From: Apophysomyces variabilis
Lineage: Eukaryota; Mucoromycota; Mucoromycetes; Mucorales; Mucoraceae
Direction: 5' to 3'
Length of the DNA: 64,000 nt
Assembly (NCBI GenBank): GCA_002749535.1
Contig: MZZL01000404.1
Coordinates: forward strand, 157,065 to 221,064
The notes under the pieces are model-generated. The model was not told the origin of the DNA, made no database searches, and saw nothing but the letters and a program-made list of their open reading frames with translations. Both the position numbers and the translations under genes were made by a program. Below, piece by piece: positions 11,509 through 23,264 of the stretch. Within the stretch, counting starts at the first letter, position 1, and each line of letters begins with the position of its first letter.

Positions 11509-11657
11509 CTACTCTAAACAAATTTTGCGTCCTTGCAAGGACCAAGTTTGCGCTAAAAGGGATAGAAATAAGTATCATTGGTAGGTGGATTATGCGGGAA
11601 ACATATTTTGCTTACCTCAACTTCGTTCTCCAGTGGACACAAAATTCATTCGAGCAG
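11509..11657. mobile_element. Foldback/MITE-like element, copy 2
   Basis: The left end reads CTACTCTAAACAAATTTTGC and the right end, read on the minus strand, CTGCTCGAATGAATTTTGTG; both then run into a shared gtcc...g(g/a)ac...aagtt block. The same ends occur in copy 1 at 7265-7404, so these are two diverged members of one non-coding inverted-repeat family about 140-150 bp long. Confidence 0.6.
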
Positions 11658-13456
11658 CGTAAAAAATACGTTCATTGTTAGTAAATGGAAGGATAGCTTG
11701 ACATCTTTTTACTTACCCCCGAAGGTATTCCCATGGGGATGGGGACCTACGCCGCACCTTGGCCAGGTAGGTCGTGGTGGAAGAAAAATCGTGATGGCAT
11801 AGAATTGGCCATGTTATATGTAGCACTGCAGAGGACTTGAGGCGATACAGCGTATGGCGGGCCTTATAGTGAGACACAACAAAAAATAAATTTAGTTCTG
11901 TATGTACAGAGATTAAAAGTTCCTTACTTTACAGAAGTAGGGAGCACTGAAAAGCCAGTGACGGTTCGGAACAGAGATGGTGCAGGCTAAATAGATAAAC
12001 AACAAATATAAGTGCGTTGATATGTGGTATATTAGGGTTTTCTTTACCGAAAGAAGATAAAAAAAAACTTAAAACCGAGAAAAGAGAAGGACTATATCGA
12101 TAGAAAGCCAAAGAATACGAAGAGCATAGATCAGAGAGGAGAGAGGAAAGAAAAATTCTCAGATGCGATGTTTGAAAGAGAAGATAACCGAAAAAAAAAT
12201 TCACATAGGTTTTCCTTTAAATACTGCTTTCGTTGGATTTAGCTATGTCATAATAGAAAACAATTAACGGGATTAGACTATAGCTTATGATAAAGACTCT
12301 CATGCATCTAACAATGAGCTAAAAGCCTGAAGCAAGCCAGAATATCAGAAGAAAGGAAAATAAGAGGACAGTTACTGAACTAGCAACGGCTTGAAATCTG
12401 CTTTTTAAGATAGGAACTTATCAGAAGACATGGATCTCTTCAGGATTAGATCAAGATTTTATCGTCAAGCATTTCATATCTAAAAATAAGACACAAAATC
12501 TCCTTGTTTCTTTATCAATAACCAGTCTAACATATAATAGGAAAACAAAGAACAGAAATGCATTAAGGAATTGTATACCCCATATAACCTTCAGACTTCT
12601 CTAAAAGCTTTATACAAGAGATTGATGGAAAGAAGATCTAATATATAATAAAAAATCATCTGAAATAATGTTGAAATTTTGGACGGAATTATTGCTTCAT
12701 GTTAAGCATAACTCTTACATACACGACATTGACAAGGAATGAATTCTGTCAAAGGATAAAATATTACTTTTCTTTGTCATATGCATAAAATATCAATGGC
12801 TACCAAAGGTATAATATATACATATTATCAATATAATAAGCGTTGATAGAATATCTTGATAAGATATGTTCCATCAAAAATAACGTGTTTCCATTAACAG
12901 TGAGTTTCGTTATCTTCCAATACCGAGTACTGCACCTCTTTTCTAAATCAGAGCTTTATCTCTGAGAAAAACGTTTACTAGTTATAACTCTACAGAAGAT
13001 TGAATAAGTATAAGTGGGCAGACAAAGTTAAGTGAAATAAATATGTCTAAAAATCTCAAAACATTTTATCCGTCTCCGTTTGTTCTCATATCACTGGTAT
13101 CATATAGAGCAACCATGTAAAGTTAAGGTTTTAAAAGAAGCATAGTATGCAATAGGGCAAGCGAATGTAGGGGGAATCCAAAATAAGCTCTTTTATTACA
13201 TTTGCGTATTCTTTGTTCTGGCACACAAACACTGATTCAGCTCTTGATAATTTTAACGCTTGTTTATTTCAAGTTATTTCTCAGAACCGACGCCTTGAAA
13301 TAGACGAAGATTGACCGTGAACGTCAGAATCATAAAATTATTGCAGATATACAGTAAACCTTAACTTTCTTTCACTTCTTTAAACATATCGTAAGTGTGT
13401 ATGAGCATACCGGGGCGTCATATGTCTAATGCACCACGCTAGACATCTTCCTTCAT
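11658..13456. other. AT-rich intergenic region
   Basis: About 1.8 kb of AT-rich DNA, especially 12200-13100. Short ORFs such as 11929-12204 (minus) are low-complexity. No supported feature. Confidence 0.35.
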
Positions 13457-16400
13457 ATGTCTGAGAAAGGAAAATCTTCGTATCAGCAGAAAAAACCCCC
13501 CGCCAGACGCTAACCGGTCTGGCGAACACAAAAAGCAACGGAAACAGAAAAAGACATTCATAGAAGAGGCAAACAAGGCGTTACAGTTGGCTTTCGAGCA
13601 AAGACTGTCGAATGAGATCGATAAACGATTAAAATCAATAGTTAAAAAGAAACAAACGCTGGATGATTCGTCATGGAACAAAATTTATGAAGTAATCAAC
13701 ACTGCTGAACGTGTTCCCCGAAGTTTGTTTGAGCAAGCTGACAAGTTGGGAGGGTTGTCCTTACGAACGGTCCGAAACACCGTCGGTCAAGGGCATGACG
13801 TTCATAAAGACTGGTTGTTATACCTGGCAGGCTCATTCCCTGATCAAAAATTAGTAGCAGAAAATAAGTTTAAACAACTACAAGAAGAGATGAGAGAAAA
13901 GAGGCTCAAACTACAGAAGAAATCGAAATTGAACGGCTACGTACTTGTCCGACGACATGGGAAAAAGATCATGAGAGATGACCTTCCTGCAGATGATTGT
14001 CAGACTTTCCAAGAAAAGATGGCTGCTGCTGCTATACAAGTAACGGAATATGCAGCCGATATGATGGCGGTTGTCAACGCTCTTATGCTCGAGATTGCGA
14101 ACAAGGGCATAATTGTCAAGAAAACTGGCGAAGTTGAGATATCCTTGAATCAGGCTTCCTTGTATCCAAAAGTGGACTCATTTTTACCGAAGTACGTACA
14201 AAGACATCCAGACCAAGGCTTTTGTACTAATAGTACAATACCTGTAGCACCTCTGCCACGCAATTTAGACAAACTGGGAAACAATGGTGATTTCCATAAG
14301 ATGTTTACCCATGAGCACTTGCAATTCCTGCATACGCGCTTGTTTAGTCAGAGGCTTACCGCTACTTCTGCAGCAAGACATTCTGTGTGGAACAAGCTAT
14401 TACCATCGCATCTACCTGGTTTTTCTTTTCCTGCTGGTTTGAGTTTAACGCTTACGGAGAAACTTCGTCAATTAGCTATGAACATCCGAAATATATGGCA
14501 TGGGCGTATATATAGTCGTTCTCTGGATCGATTGATACTTGTTTATCTGCGAACACATCTTGCACAAAAGCGAGAAGCAAAATATAAGGAGACGACAGAC
14601 CGTCGGGCAGAAGAAAGGAAGGAGAAAAAAGAATCACCCTCGTTGAAAAAGCGTAGCGGAACAAAACAGCTGCTGCGACAAAAAAATCGATACTTAAATA
14701 AATGTCAGCAAAAAGTCCAAACTGCCATTAACCGTGAGGACAAGAAGAAGTGGCAACTGCGAGCACAACAGTTAGAAGGGCGGTTAAACGTAATATACAA
14801 GCGACATAATGAAAGCCGGCCCACCCGATCACAATCGGCTGCAGAGACGGTTGAAGCTAGTACGCATCAAGCTGAAATCGTTTCATATGATCCTCATATT
14901 TCGGTGCTGCTAAAGAATGATTTATCCGCGAACGAAGTAGCAGAATTCCTATTGGATAATGAAAGCGACGATAATAATGAAGACGCTAGCCTAAAGGAGG
15001 AAAAAGAAGACAAGGAACCACCGGACGTAACGGCAAGACGAATTAGAGTGCTAAAACGGATAGCTAAGGATCATATTATTGCGGGAATTGAACTTAAAGA
15101 ACTAAAGAAGTCTATCCGAGACGCTTACGAAGGGCAAGACAGTCTAAGTAGCCGAGAAGTGCAATTTTTGTTCGGCTATACGCGCTTTTGTACCACCGAA
15201 AGAGATACAGCCATGTGTCCTTACCCACCTACCTGTTGTTCTTCTTGTCAACACTGTGAAACGCATCGCCGGTTATGAGGACTTTACAATGAAGATATGC
15301 CCTGTAATCAGCCCTGCACACATCCATTCGTTAGCAGTGGATGCTACTGTTTTTTTACGATGTGATGACTAGCACCATTGGAGGTCCCGCGTACACGCTG
15401 AATGGCAGTGATATGCAGGCGATATCGTCGCCTGATATGGCAGTACACAGGAAGAGCGAGACTCTGAGATCGTTCTTGGATACAGAAAAAATGCAAGATA
15501 TTTGCAGCTCTTACGACTTGGATTTTGACAATCATATTATTGTGAGCAATCACAGAACGATTCGTTTGCAAGGCGTTCTGCAAGAAAGCGTTAGACCAGC
15601 TATTTCCTATTATGACATTAGAAAGAAGAAAGCAAGAAACCAGAAAGAAAAAGCAGCTACAAAAACTGTGTCAAAAGAGACGAAGCCAAAGACAATTCCG
15701 ATAGCTATCCAGCGGGAACCGGAAACTTATGATAGGAAGATAAAGGATATGGAGAAACAGCTCCGATCTGAGAACAGTTCTTTAGGAAGAACGGTTAAAC
15801 AGCTGCAGGAGTTCAAAGAAAGGCGTTCTTCTGCCTCCAATCAGCGTAAACGGAGGTTATCCAGTGAGCTAAAGGCTCTAAAAAAGGCTCGCGCAGCCAA
15901 TCAATCCCAGGTTAACTCGACAAGACTGACATTGAAAGATACGCGTAACTAAAGATACCACCTTTGGGAGGTACGTGGAAACAAAAGAAGTGCCAATCAC
16001 TATAGTAACTACCTTCCGTATTTCTAGAAAACCGAAACGGATCCCAAAAATAAGAAGCCAAAGAAAGAAATATGGTACAATCCACAAAATAGCCAATATC
16101 CGGCATTGTGAGGAAGATGAAGAGTACATTGATCTTCAGAGTTTCATACACAGCATGGAAGCAAGTGGCAAAGAAGTCTCTTTCGGGGCACGGATTATGG
16201 TCTTGTCACAATGTCTACAACTGTCTCTTTTGTCCAACCAGCAATGTTTGCAGATGATTGAAACATACAACAGGTCTTCCTCTCTTAGTAATAAGACAGA
16301 ACATGGACAAACGAAGAAAGAGCCAGCAGAGCAGATGATGAACACCGTATCGCCGAAGTGCCTACGCACTACTGCTTAAAAACTTAACCAGTCAGGGCTT

Positions 16401-17179
16401 GTTAGAAAATATCAAAAAAAGAGACAGCGCCAGAAGGTATAGTTTTGCTGGCTATATTCGCATACTCATATTAATGTTCCCTTTCTAGGCCCTGAAGCCA
16501 GATATCAAGAACGCCAAAACCAAGCTCAGCAAAAATTCGGCCACTCTTGCTACAAGTTCAAGTGAGATCTGGAGATGCCATCAGGTAAACGCATGGTTTG
16601 ATTGTGCGCGCATAATGTCACAAATCCCTGATTGTAAGGAGCAGGTGGCAGTGGAGAGTCGCAAGATCCTTAGAGAATTTTATCGTTCAAAGAGAGCTCG
16701 GAAGGAAAGAAATACGATCAACCGCTTCAGAAGTATCATATATAACAAATTCGCCTCGATTGAATGTCGACTCGTGAGTGGCCCTGATAAGCATTCCACT
16801 GTTATTTGCATCAAAAAGCTGGGCACCGCTGTCGGGTCGCGGATAGGCGGATATTCAAGAAGAGGTGGTGCACAGGTTAGAAAAGACGTCGTTGTCACAC
16901 TACCATTGTGATTACGGATGAATTCCGGACATCCCAGACATGCTCCGTCTGTTTCCAACCCGTTGTAAGGCCTAGAGGTAGACGCTATATCGATGGCAAG
17001 TGGAAGACCTTTAGCCTCAATGGAGGTTCATTATGCATGAACCGGGATGCGCATCGTTTGCCACTGGGTCACATACGAAGAACCGAGACGTCGAAGCTGC
17101 AACATGTATTGCCATCGCAGTAGCCTCGCGATGGCTCACTGGCTCTCGGCTTCCACCCTTCCGCCGGGATAGAAAATAA
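13457..17179 (+). pseudogene. Decayed Fanzor/TnpB-like (OrfB zinc-ribbon) gene
   Basis: Remains of a protein of roughly 1,000-1,200 aa. The probable start ATG at 13457 (MSEKGKSSYQQKKP) leaves frame in a run of A then C near 13491-13500 and continues in the frame open to 15278. The next pieces, in other frames, are ~15200-15350 (PVVLLVNTVKRIAGYEDF), 15350-15952 and ~16580-16910 (AVGSRIGGYSRRGGAQVRKDVV). The 3' part carries the diagnostic end: TSQTCSVCFQPVV at 16923-16961 (first CxxC of the zinc ribbon), NGGSLCMNRD, then after another shift NRDVEAATCIAIA (RuvC-III-like NRDVxAA, from about 17081) and LPPFRR before TAA at 17177-17179. Order and motifs match eukaryotic TnpB homologues (Fanzors) as I know them. 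At least six frame breaks and several stops make it non-functional as written. The second zinc-ribbon Cys pair is incomplete and no RuvC-I (D-x-G) block was confidently located. Confidence 0.75.
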
Positions 17180-17687
17180 AGAGGTCTTGTGTGGAATGCA
17201 AACTAAAAGTACCGCAAAAACTTGTGATTTCTTACGCAAAACGATGGAACATGATGAATAGTTTGGCTTTCCATTTAAAGCAAAAAGAAAATCGTCTTCT
17301 TTTAGTGAGCCAGTAGATCGACAGACCACATAACATCATTATCCCAGGATAATAGATCGCAGATTGTCCTTCTTCTTCCCCCCGTTTTCCTTCTTTCTCT
17401 TTTTCCTTTCGCTCGTTTCCCTCATTCCAATTGTAAAAGTTTGTTTTGTTGCCAGCACATTAACTATTTTTTCTTTCAAATAAGATAAGGAAAGATTGTG
17501 ACAATTGGGGTATCTTAGGGGGTTGACTTGGCACTGCATTGGTTATGTCATTAGAAAGAGAACTAGAGCTGATGTTGTCCGTTATTGCAAATACAGAAAT
17601 GTGTTTGACGTCAAAAGAAGAAAGTAGAAGAGGAAGAGAGGGAAAGAACTGGGTCATCGAAATGGATTCACAAGGTTTTTCTTTTGT
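17180..17687. other. Spacer between the Fanzor-like and DDE relics
   Basis: Short ORFs on both strands without motifs. It may contain the lost 5' part of the DDE transposase, but I cannot recognise it. Confidence 0.3.
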
Positions 17688-18011
17688 CCATCAGGCCACG
17701 GGAAGAACGGTTATTATGTTGGCATGGAAAATGCGCCCATCCATAAACCAGTCAAGGTTAAGCAGTTGGTCGAAGAGAGCGGATAATAATGTCTCTATCT
17801 ACCTTGCTAATTGCTTGTTTCCAACCTAATAGAAGAGTTTTGGGCCAAAGTGAAATATGGATTAAGAAACGAGCCCTTACGAGTTGACAATAACCTTGAA
17901 GAGCGTATTGTTCAATCAGCGCGAAAAATAAAGCGCTCAAACTGTCAAGGATGGATCAGACACTCTGAGAGCTTTTTTGTTAGATGCAAAAATAGAGAAC
18001 TACTTTATTAA
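17688..18011 (+). pseudogene. Tail of a DDE transposase (IS630/Tc1-mariner-like)
   Basis: In one frame the sequence reads KNGYYVGMENAPIHKPVKVKQLVEESG, then two stops, CLYLP, another stop, and NLIEEFWAKVK, GLRNEPLRV, RIVQSARKI, CQGWIRHSESFFVRC and a terminal stop at about 18011. This is the C-terminal half of a DDE-superfamily transposase: the usual MDNAPIH (second Asp), YLPPYSPxLNPIEEFWSKxK (third acidic residue) and the GWIRHSExxxxRC tail common in mucoralean IS630-like elements. The second Asp position is Glu here, the PYSP block is lost and there are in-frame stops. It is dead. It lies 0.5 kb behind the Fanzor-like relic, on the same strand. Confidence 0.75.
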
Positions 18012-19471
18012 ATAAACTCGTCTTGCTGTGGTTTGAAACAAACTATCTCAGTGACCGTGAACATGCGACACGACTACACGCAAAGAAGGGTAGTCTGACC
18101 GCAAATATTTTCATCCAATCATGCAAAACCCAATTTTTGGATTCTGCAAATAAAAATAGAAACACGCAGACAAATACGGAAAAATACAGTACAACAAATA
18201 GTCCTTCTGCACTCGCTTCGCTCGTTCCGTTACAGCCGCGTGCGGCTGGAGAAATGGATTTTTGGCGATTTCTAGCGTATGTTTACGGTAACATAATATA
18301 TTGCTAAAAATGAAGCCCTCATTTTAACGCAAGATATTCAAGAGGTGTACGTGAGTGACTGATATGGATATGGTGTTGTGAAATAAAGATGCACCAAGTA
18401 AGATAAATAGTTTAAAACGTGAAAAACGATCTGGAGACATAAAAACGTAAATAAGCCAGTATCGCTTGTGGACAACGATTTCAGATAGGCAAAAAAAAGA
18501 GCAGAATGAATGTTTGAATCCTAGGTATCTGCCTCATATAACATAGCTTCTGGCCCTTGATCTTACGTTGAAAAAATACAGAGCGAATGACAAAGTTAGC
18601 ATAGGAATGGTTACTTCTGTTGGCAATAGAATATGTGAGAAACAGAGATAAATTAACAGTGTTCACTGAAGGTACATGTCTCTAGGAACAAAGCAATAGT
18701 CCTCCATATAAGGATCTTATCATTGAGCACTTTTATCGTATATAAAACGGATGGAGGTCAATTAGACAATATATTCAACTAATCATTGCACTTTTGCAAA
18801 GCACTTGACCCTTCTCATTACTGCTGAAGTTTTACACAATGTCTATTTAACTGTCCTTCATAATATCTTGTACCCTCTTATTGCAGCTCAGCTCTCTTGA
18901 CCCACACATCAAGTTTGCATACACATACCAAATTGCTACTGAGAACAACAGGACCCTTTGGCCTTCTTGGAAAGCGTCAGACAATATCTCTAACGAATCT
19001 GTTCCTCTACTTCATTGCTGGACGTACTCTTTTCTCCTAACTAAAGACTTCTATATATCAACTGAAGCGTACGACGGTCGAACCAGCTTGCAGGAAACTG
19101 GTTGTATTACCGGCAAAATGTTTTTGCGCGCAAAATTACTCGAAAATACAGTGTACTAATAGAGAGACTTATAGAGAGATAAGGCTTGGATAAAGTATAC
19201 ACAGTGGTTCGTTGCACAAAGGTGGCCTTCCTTTAGTGCAACCGACGCAAGCCTAAACCGTTATCCGAACAATCTCGACTATCCGACGACAAGAAAAGGA
19301 AAAGATATAGGGCTGCTTAGGATGGATGAGGCATCATGGATCTAATTGACATAGATATCCCCCGTAAAAGATCGGTCAGGATTGCTCTGATATGGATAAT
19401 CTTAAGATCGTGTTTATGTAGCACGATGTTACAAATAAACGTACAATAAAAGCTGGCTTACTTGACGCAGC
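18012..19471. other. Intergenic region with a GC-rich hairpin
   Basis: Mostly AT-rich non-coding DNA. At 18233-18248 there is a perfect CAGCCGC-GT-GCGGCTG inverted repeat, preceded by ACTCGCTTCGCTCG, both strikingly GC-rich for this region and possibly the edge of an element. The ORF at 18881-19159 (+) has no motif I can name. Confidence 0.4.
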
Positions 19472-22033
19472 ATGGCCTCAGTTTCCTCTAGGCACTGTAT
19501 GATTTCGCGACGAGTCCATGTTGTTTGTGCCTTGTTGGCTTTTACATTGAGCCTTTTGTCCTCATGCACAGCATTTCATCTTCCGGGCACAGGTCCAAGA
19601 GGATTCGAGTGGAATGAGTCAGTACCATTGCTGGTGAACAGGGTATTTTCCCATCGTACACTGCTGCCTTATTCTTATGGCGACGTACCCTTCGTATGCA
19701 AGCCAAGGCCTGTTGAACGGAGTCTTAATCTCGGCCAAGTCTTGCAGGGCGACCGATTGATGGACAGCGGCTATAAAGTAAGGAAGAATAATACGATTTT
19801 CTTTCTCCTGGTCTAACATATCAGCCTTTCTGGATAAGATTCGCATGGGTCAAAACGAGTCGTGCTTGATTGCTTGCGAGATGAATTTGACCGAAGCACA
19901 ATCAACCTACCTATCAAAGTTGATAGACAAAGAATATGAGGTTGAATGGTAATAACATGGAACAAAAGAAAAGGGGGGAAGACTTCATTGGTAGTAATTT
20001 ATGCTATGCAGGTCTGCCGATAATTTACCAGGTATTGGTAAAGGAGTGCCAAATGGAACAGTCTTCCCTCTGCGTTTTGGGCCTCCTTATGATGGACATC
20101 GATTTCCGCTTGGTGATAGGCATATCGTTGTTTCACTCCCTATAATCCGGCACAAAAATAACACGCACACATTCAAGGTGAAAAAAATAGAGGAATTTTA
20201 TTATATATACAACCACATGGACATGAATTTCTTGTACGAAACAAGCAGACATGATCCTCGTAAGAAATACATTGTCGGGTTTGAAGCGTATTTGTCATCG
20301 TATGGCATATAACCATTATATTTTAGCGATAGGTGAAGACTTATTAGATGTTTTAGGTATGATAATTCCGATGATTGTGTGAAAGATGGGGAAGAGGTCC
20401 CAATGAAGGTAGTCGGAAAGGGACGAACGACTGTTACGTACACGTATTCCGTTCACTGGATAGAGGTAATTCGATGATCTCCAGCACGCTCTCAATGTTA
20501 ACTTGATACAGTCGACGAATATTACTTGGGCTCGTCGATGGGACGTGTATTGGGAAGGGCGTGCCAGCTTTTCGCAGCGAATTCAAGACATCATCATGTC
20601 CATCGTTATTACACTGTTTCTAACAGGCATGACAAGCATTATCTTAATCCGAACCCTAAAGAAGGATATCTACAAGTACAGATTGAATATATTACGCTTG
20701 GACATGGCGCTCCGAGACGAGTCCAGTGGATGGAAACTTATCCTTGGTGACGTATTTCGCCCACCTCCGTGGGCAAGCCTTTTACCTCCGCTACTAGGGT
20801 CTGGTGTGCAGTTTCTATCGATGCTATGCGGCACAGCCGGTATTTGCTTGATCTGCCGAAACAATAGACTGAAATCTTCTGATTTAGTTCTGCTGGTTAC
20901 TGGGCTTCTTGATGCGTATTACCGCGGTGCTATTTTAACGTACGCCTGGTTTATCTTCTTTTTTTCAGGGTAAGAATTGGTAATGTCCATTATCAACGGC
21001 AAACTACAACTAGGCTGTCTAGGTCCTTTGCTGGATATTATAGTGCTCGAATTTACAAGGCGCTTGGCGGTGTATCGCCGTTCAAAAACGCTTTTATTGT
21101 AAGGCGCATACAGTAGAAGCATCCGACATCATACTGAAACCTTGATAGACTGCCACACTAGTGCCTTCCATTATGTTTGGCTTCCTTCTTTCTCTCGATC
21201 TACTCCTCTGGTCGCAAAGATCTTCAGGAGCTCTTCCATTTGGCACCTTTGCTGCCCTTCTTAGTATGTGGTTTGGGATTTCATTACCATTAGTTTATGT
21301 CGGCAGTGTTTTCGGACATCGCGCACCTCCGATTGAATATCCTGCCAATACCAATTCCATACCACGTGAGATCCCAGCTCAACCATGGTACCTTCGGCTA
21401 CCTATTAGGTAAGTTCATACGCATAGAACCTTCGATGTTGGCTAATATTGCGGTCCGAATAGTTTTATCATTGGCGGTTTCTTGCCGTTTACTGTGGTCA
21501 TTCACAAAGTTGGACCTATCTTTGTCACTATCTGGCAGGATACAGTGTTTCTTATGCATCTTAAGCTGTTACTTATAATGCTCTTGGTTGTTATTCTCAC
21601 CATAAATATTTCCATCCTAATCACTTATTTCTCACTATGTCACGAGGTAATGCTAAACATAAGCAGTGTAAAAGTACTTCGACTGAAATCTCCGAATAGG
21701 ATTATCGATGGTGGTGGAAATCGTTTGTGCTTTCATCCTCTTCGGCATTTAACTTCCTGATGTATGTGTACAAAAAATGTCGAGCCAGGACTCACGGAAG
21801 TCGTAGATTTTCTATTCATCACTATTTCACAAAAAGCCGTGTTTATGGACTTGTACCAACGCTTGTCTATTTTTGTCACACCGTGATGATCTCCATCCTG
21901 TACGGTGTTTGTATGGGCACGATTAGTTTTCTAGTGACATTTCTTTTTGTACGAAAAATATACGGTGCCATCAAGGTAAGGAAGTGCATAAAAAAGCTAT
22001 TCTGATCAGCCATTTATTTATCAGCTTGATTAA
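19472..22033 (+). CDS. Nonaspanin, TM9SF (EMP70) family
   Basis: A multi-pass endomembrane (Golgi/endosome) protein. Eleven exons join in phase: 19472-19777, 19839-19948, 20012-20299, 20357-20465, 20512-20839, 20888-20969, 21023-21098, 21149-21408, 21463-21646, 21700-21975, 22025-22033, giving about 675 aa. It has an N-terminal signal peptide, then a lumenal domain with LNLGQVLQGDRL, NESCLIAC and VGFEAYLSS. WARRWDVY and GWKLILGDVFRPP precede the membrane part, which carries SGVQFLSM, RGAILTYAW, FAGYYSARIYKALGG, SSGALPFGT, WFGISLPLVYVG, SIPREIP and DYRWWWKSF. The last exon codes only LD before the stop, producing the C-terminal K-L-D, the KxD/E COPI-binding signal of the family. Reading through the last intron would lose that signal. 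The region around the seventh TM segment is more divergent than usual. One 48-nt intron (20840-20887) is in frame, so it could also be retained. Confidence 0.9.
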
Positions 22034-23264
22034 AACGTTCCTACATTCGTTCCTTTATGAATTGCATATAATCGGGCAATTTGCGTAATGGAAAGGATGT
22101 ATATGCACGTAAATAATTGATAACCAAAAAAGAGGTTGCATTTGCTGAAGAAATCCCTGCTAATGACCGATTATCGGCGTCTGGGCGGTCCAATACAGGA
22201 TCATTGATTGAAATCTCGACTGTACGCCAAACGCTGTTTCAATAGTCTACCGAGGGTGAATTATCACTCTCCTGCCTTTGTCGAGATTCCAAAACAAATC
22301 AAAGTTTAAAAGCCTTGTGCCCTTTCTTCTAGTGATACTTTTCCGTTTGTCAGTCGTATTGTAGTTTACTTGGTCAGTAGAAGGACATGGTTAACAAACA
22401 TCCCGCTTTCGTTAGGTAGACGCACAACTTAGTGAGAATACTGTACTATCCGGTACAAATTGCTCGCAGAGATTGTCGGTTGTTAATGGCCTGTCTGAAT
22501 TATATATGATAGTAGTAGTTCCGAGGGACGATATAACAGTGGGCATTCCGGGATCTGTTCGAAACTAGCCAGTCCCTTTTGACACCATAACGAAGTTTGA
22601 ACTACTCAATACCTGCTTTACACCATTCAGCAACTAAGGATCTAGCATGTTCTGCACAAGAGATTCTGGCAACAGCTCGACCAACAGCTATTCATGACGC
22701 ATTTTTTTCGAATCAAGGTTATGGTTCATTCATCTCTATTGCTGTTTCTTTCAAACTGGCGGAATTCTTAATGGCAGCAGACCATTCATATAATGATGGC
22801 TTGTACCACCATCGTACCCTTTTCGCAGACGAAAGGATCGTAACTCGTGAGCAGTGTCGGGAAAGAGTGTTGTGGCCCGTCCTTGGGAGCAGAAGAGAGC
22901 ATGATCGGGAAAACAGATAGCATGATTGGAGGATCGTTTTCCAATCTGTGAGTGTCGTGTGACTCGTCCACGTCACTTTGTCAATGCAAAATCGCTGCTG
23001 AGTTTCTTCGCAGTGGAGAGTCCCCTCTTGTTCTCGCTTGACCCCTTTGACTGGAAAACGTAAAAGAGCACTCTTTCGTTTTGCTGTGGATCGCAATCAT
23101 TAACACATCTTACCTTCAAATCCTTTAGTATTTCCCATTTTTTGTAGCGCTGATTTTTTCAACCGACATTCATTCATACCCATCGTCGTATTATTTATAT
23201 TCTTAAACCTACAGAACCCAGAAAAAGGAAAAAAAAAAGCAACTCTATCGTTTTATTCTTTTTT
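22034..23264. other. Intergenic region between TM9SF and the BCAS3-like gene
   Basis: The ORF at 22597-22920 (+, 107 aa) shows no known motif and probably is not coding. The last 150 bases are T/A-rich promoter-like sequence for the next gene. Confidence 0.35.

Noticed and set aside
19472..22033. TM9SF gene as a frameshifted pseudogene
   Set aside because: The apparent frame changes are all explained by introns with good splice sites and matching phases, down to the KLD end.
22597..22920. 107-aa ORF between TM9SF and BCAS3
   Set aside because: No motif or splice support and overlapping minus ORFs of similar length.
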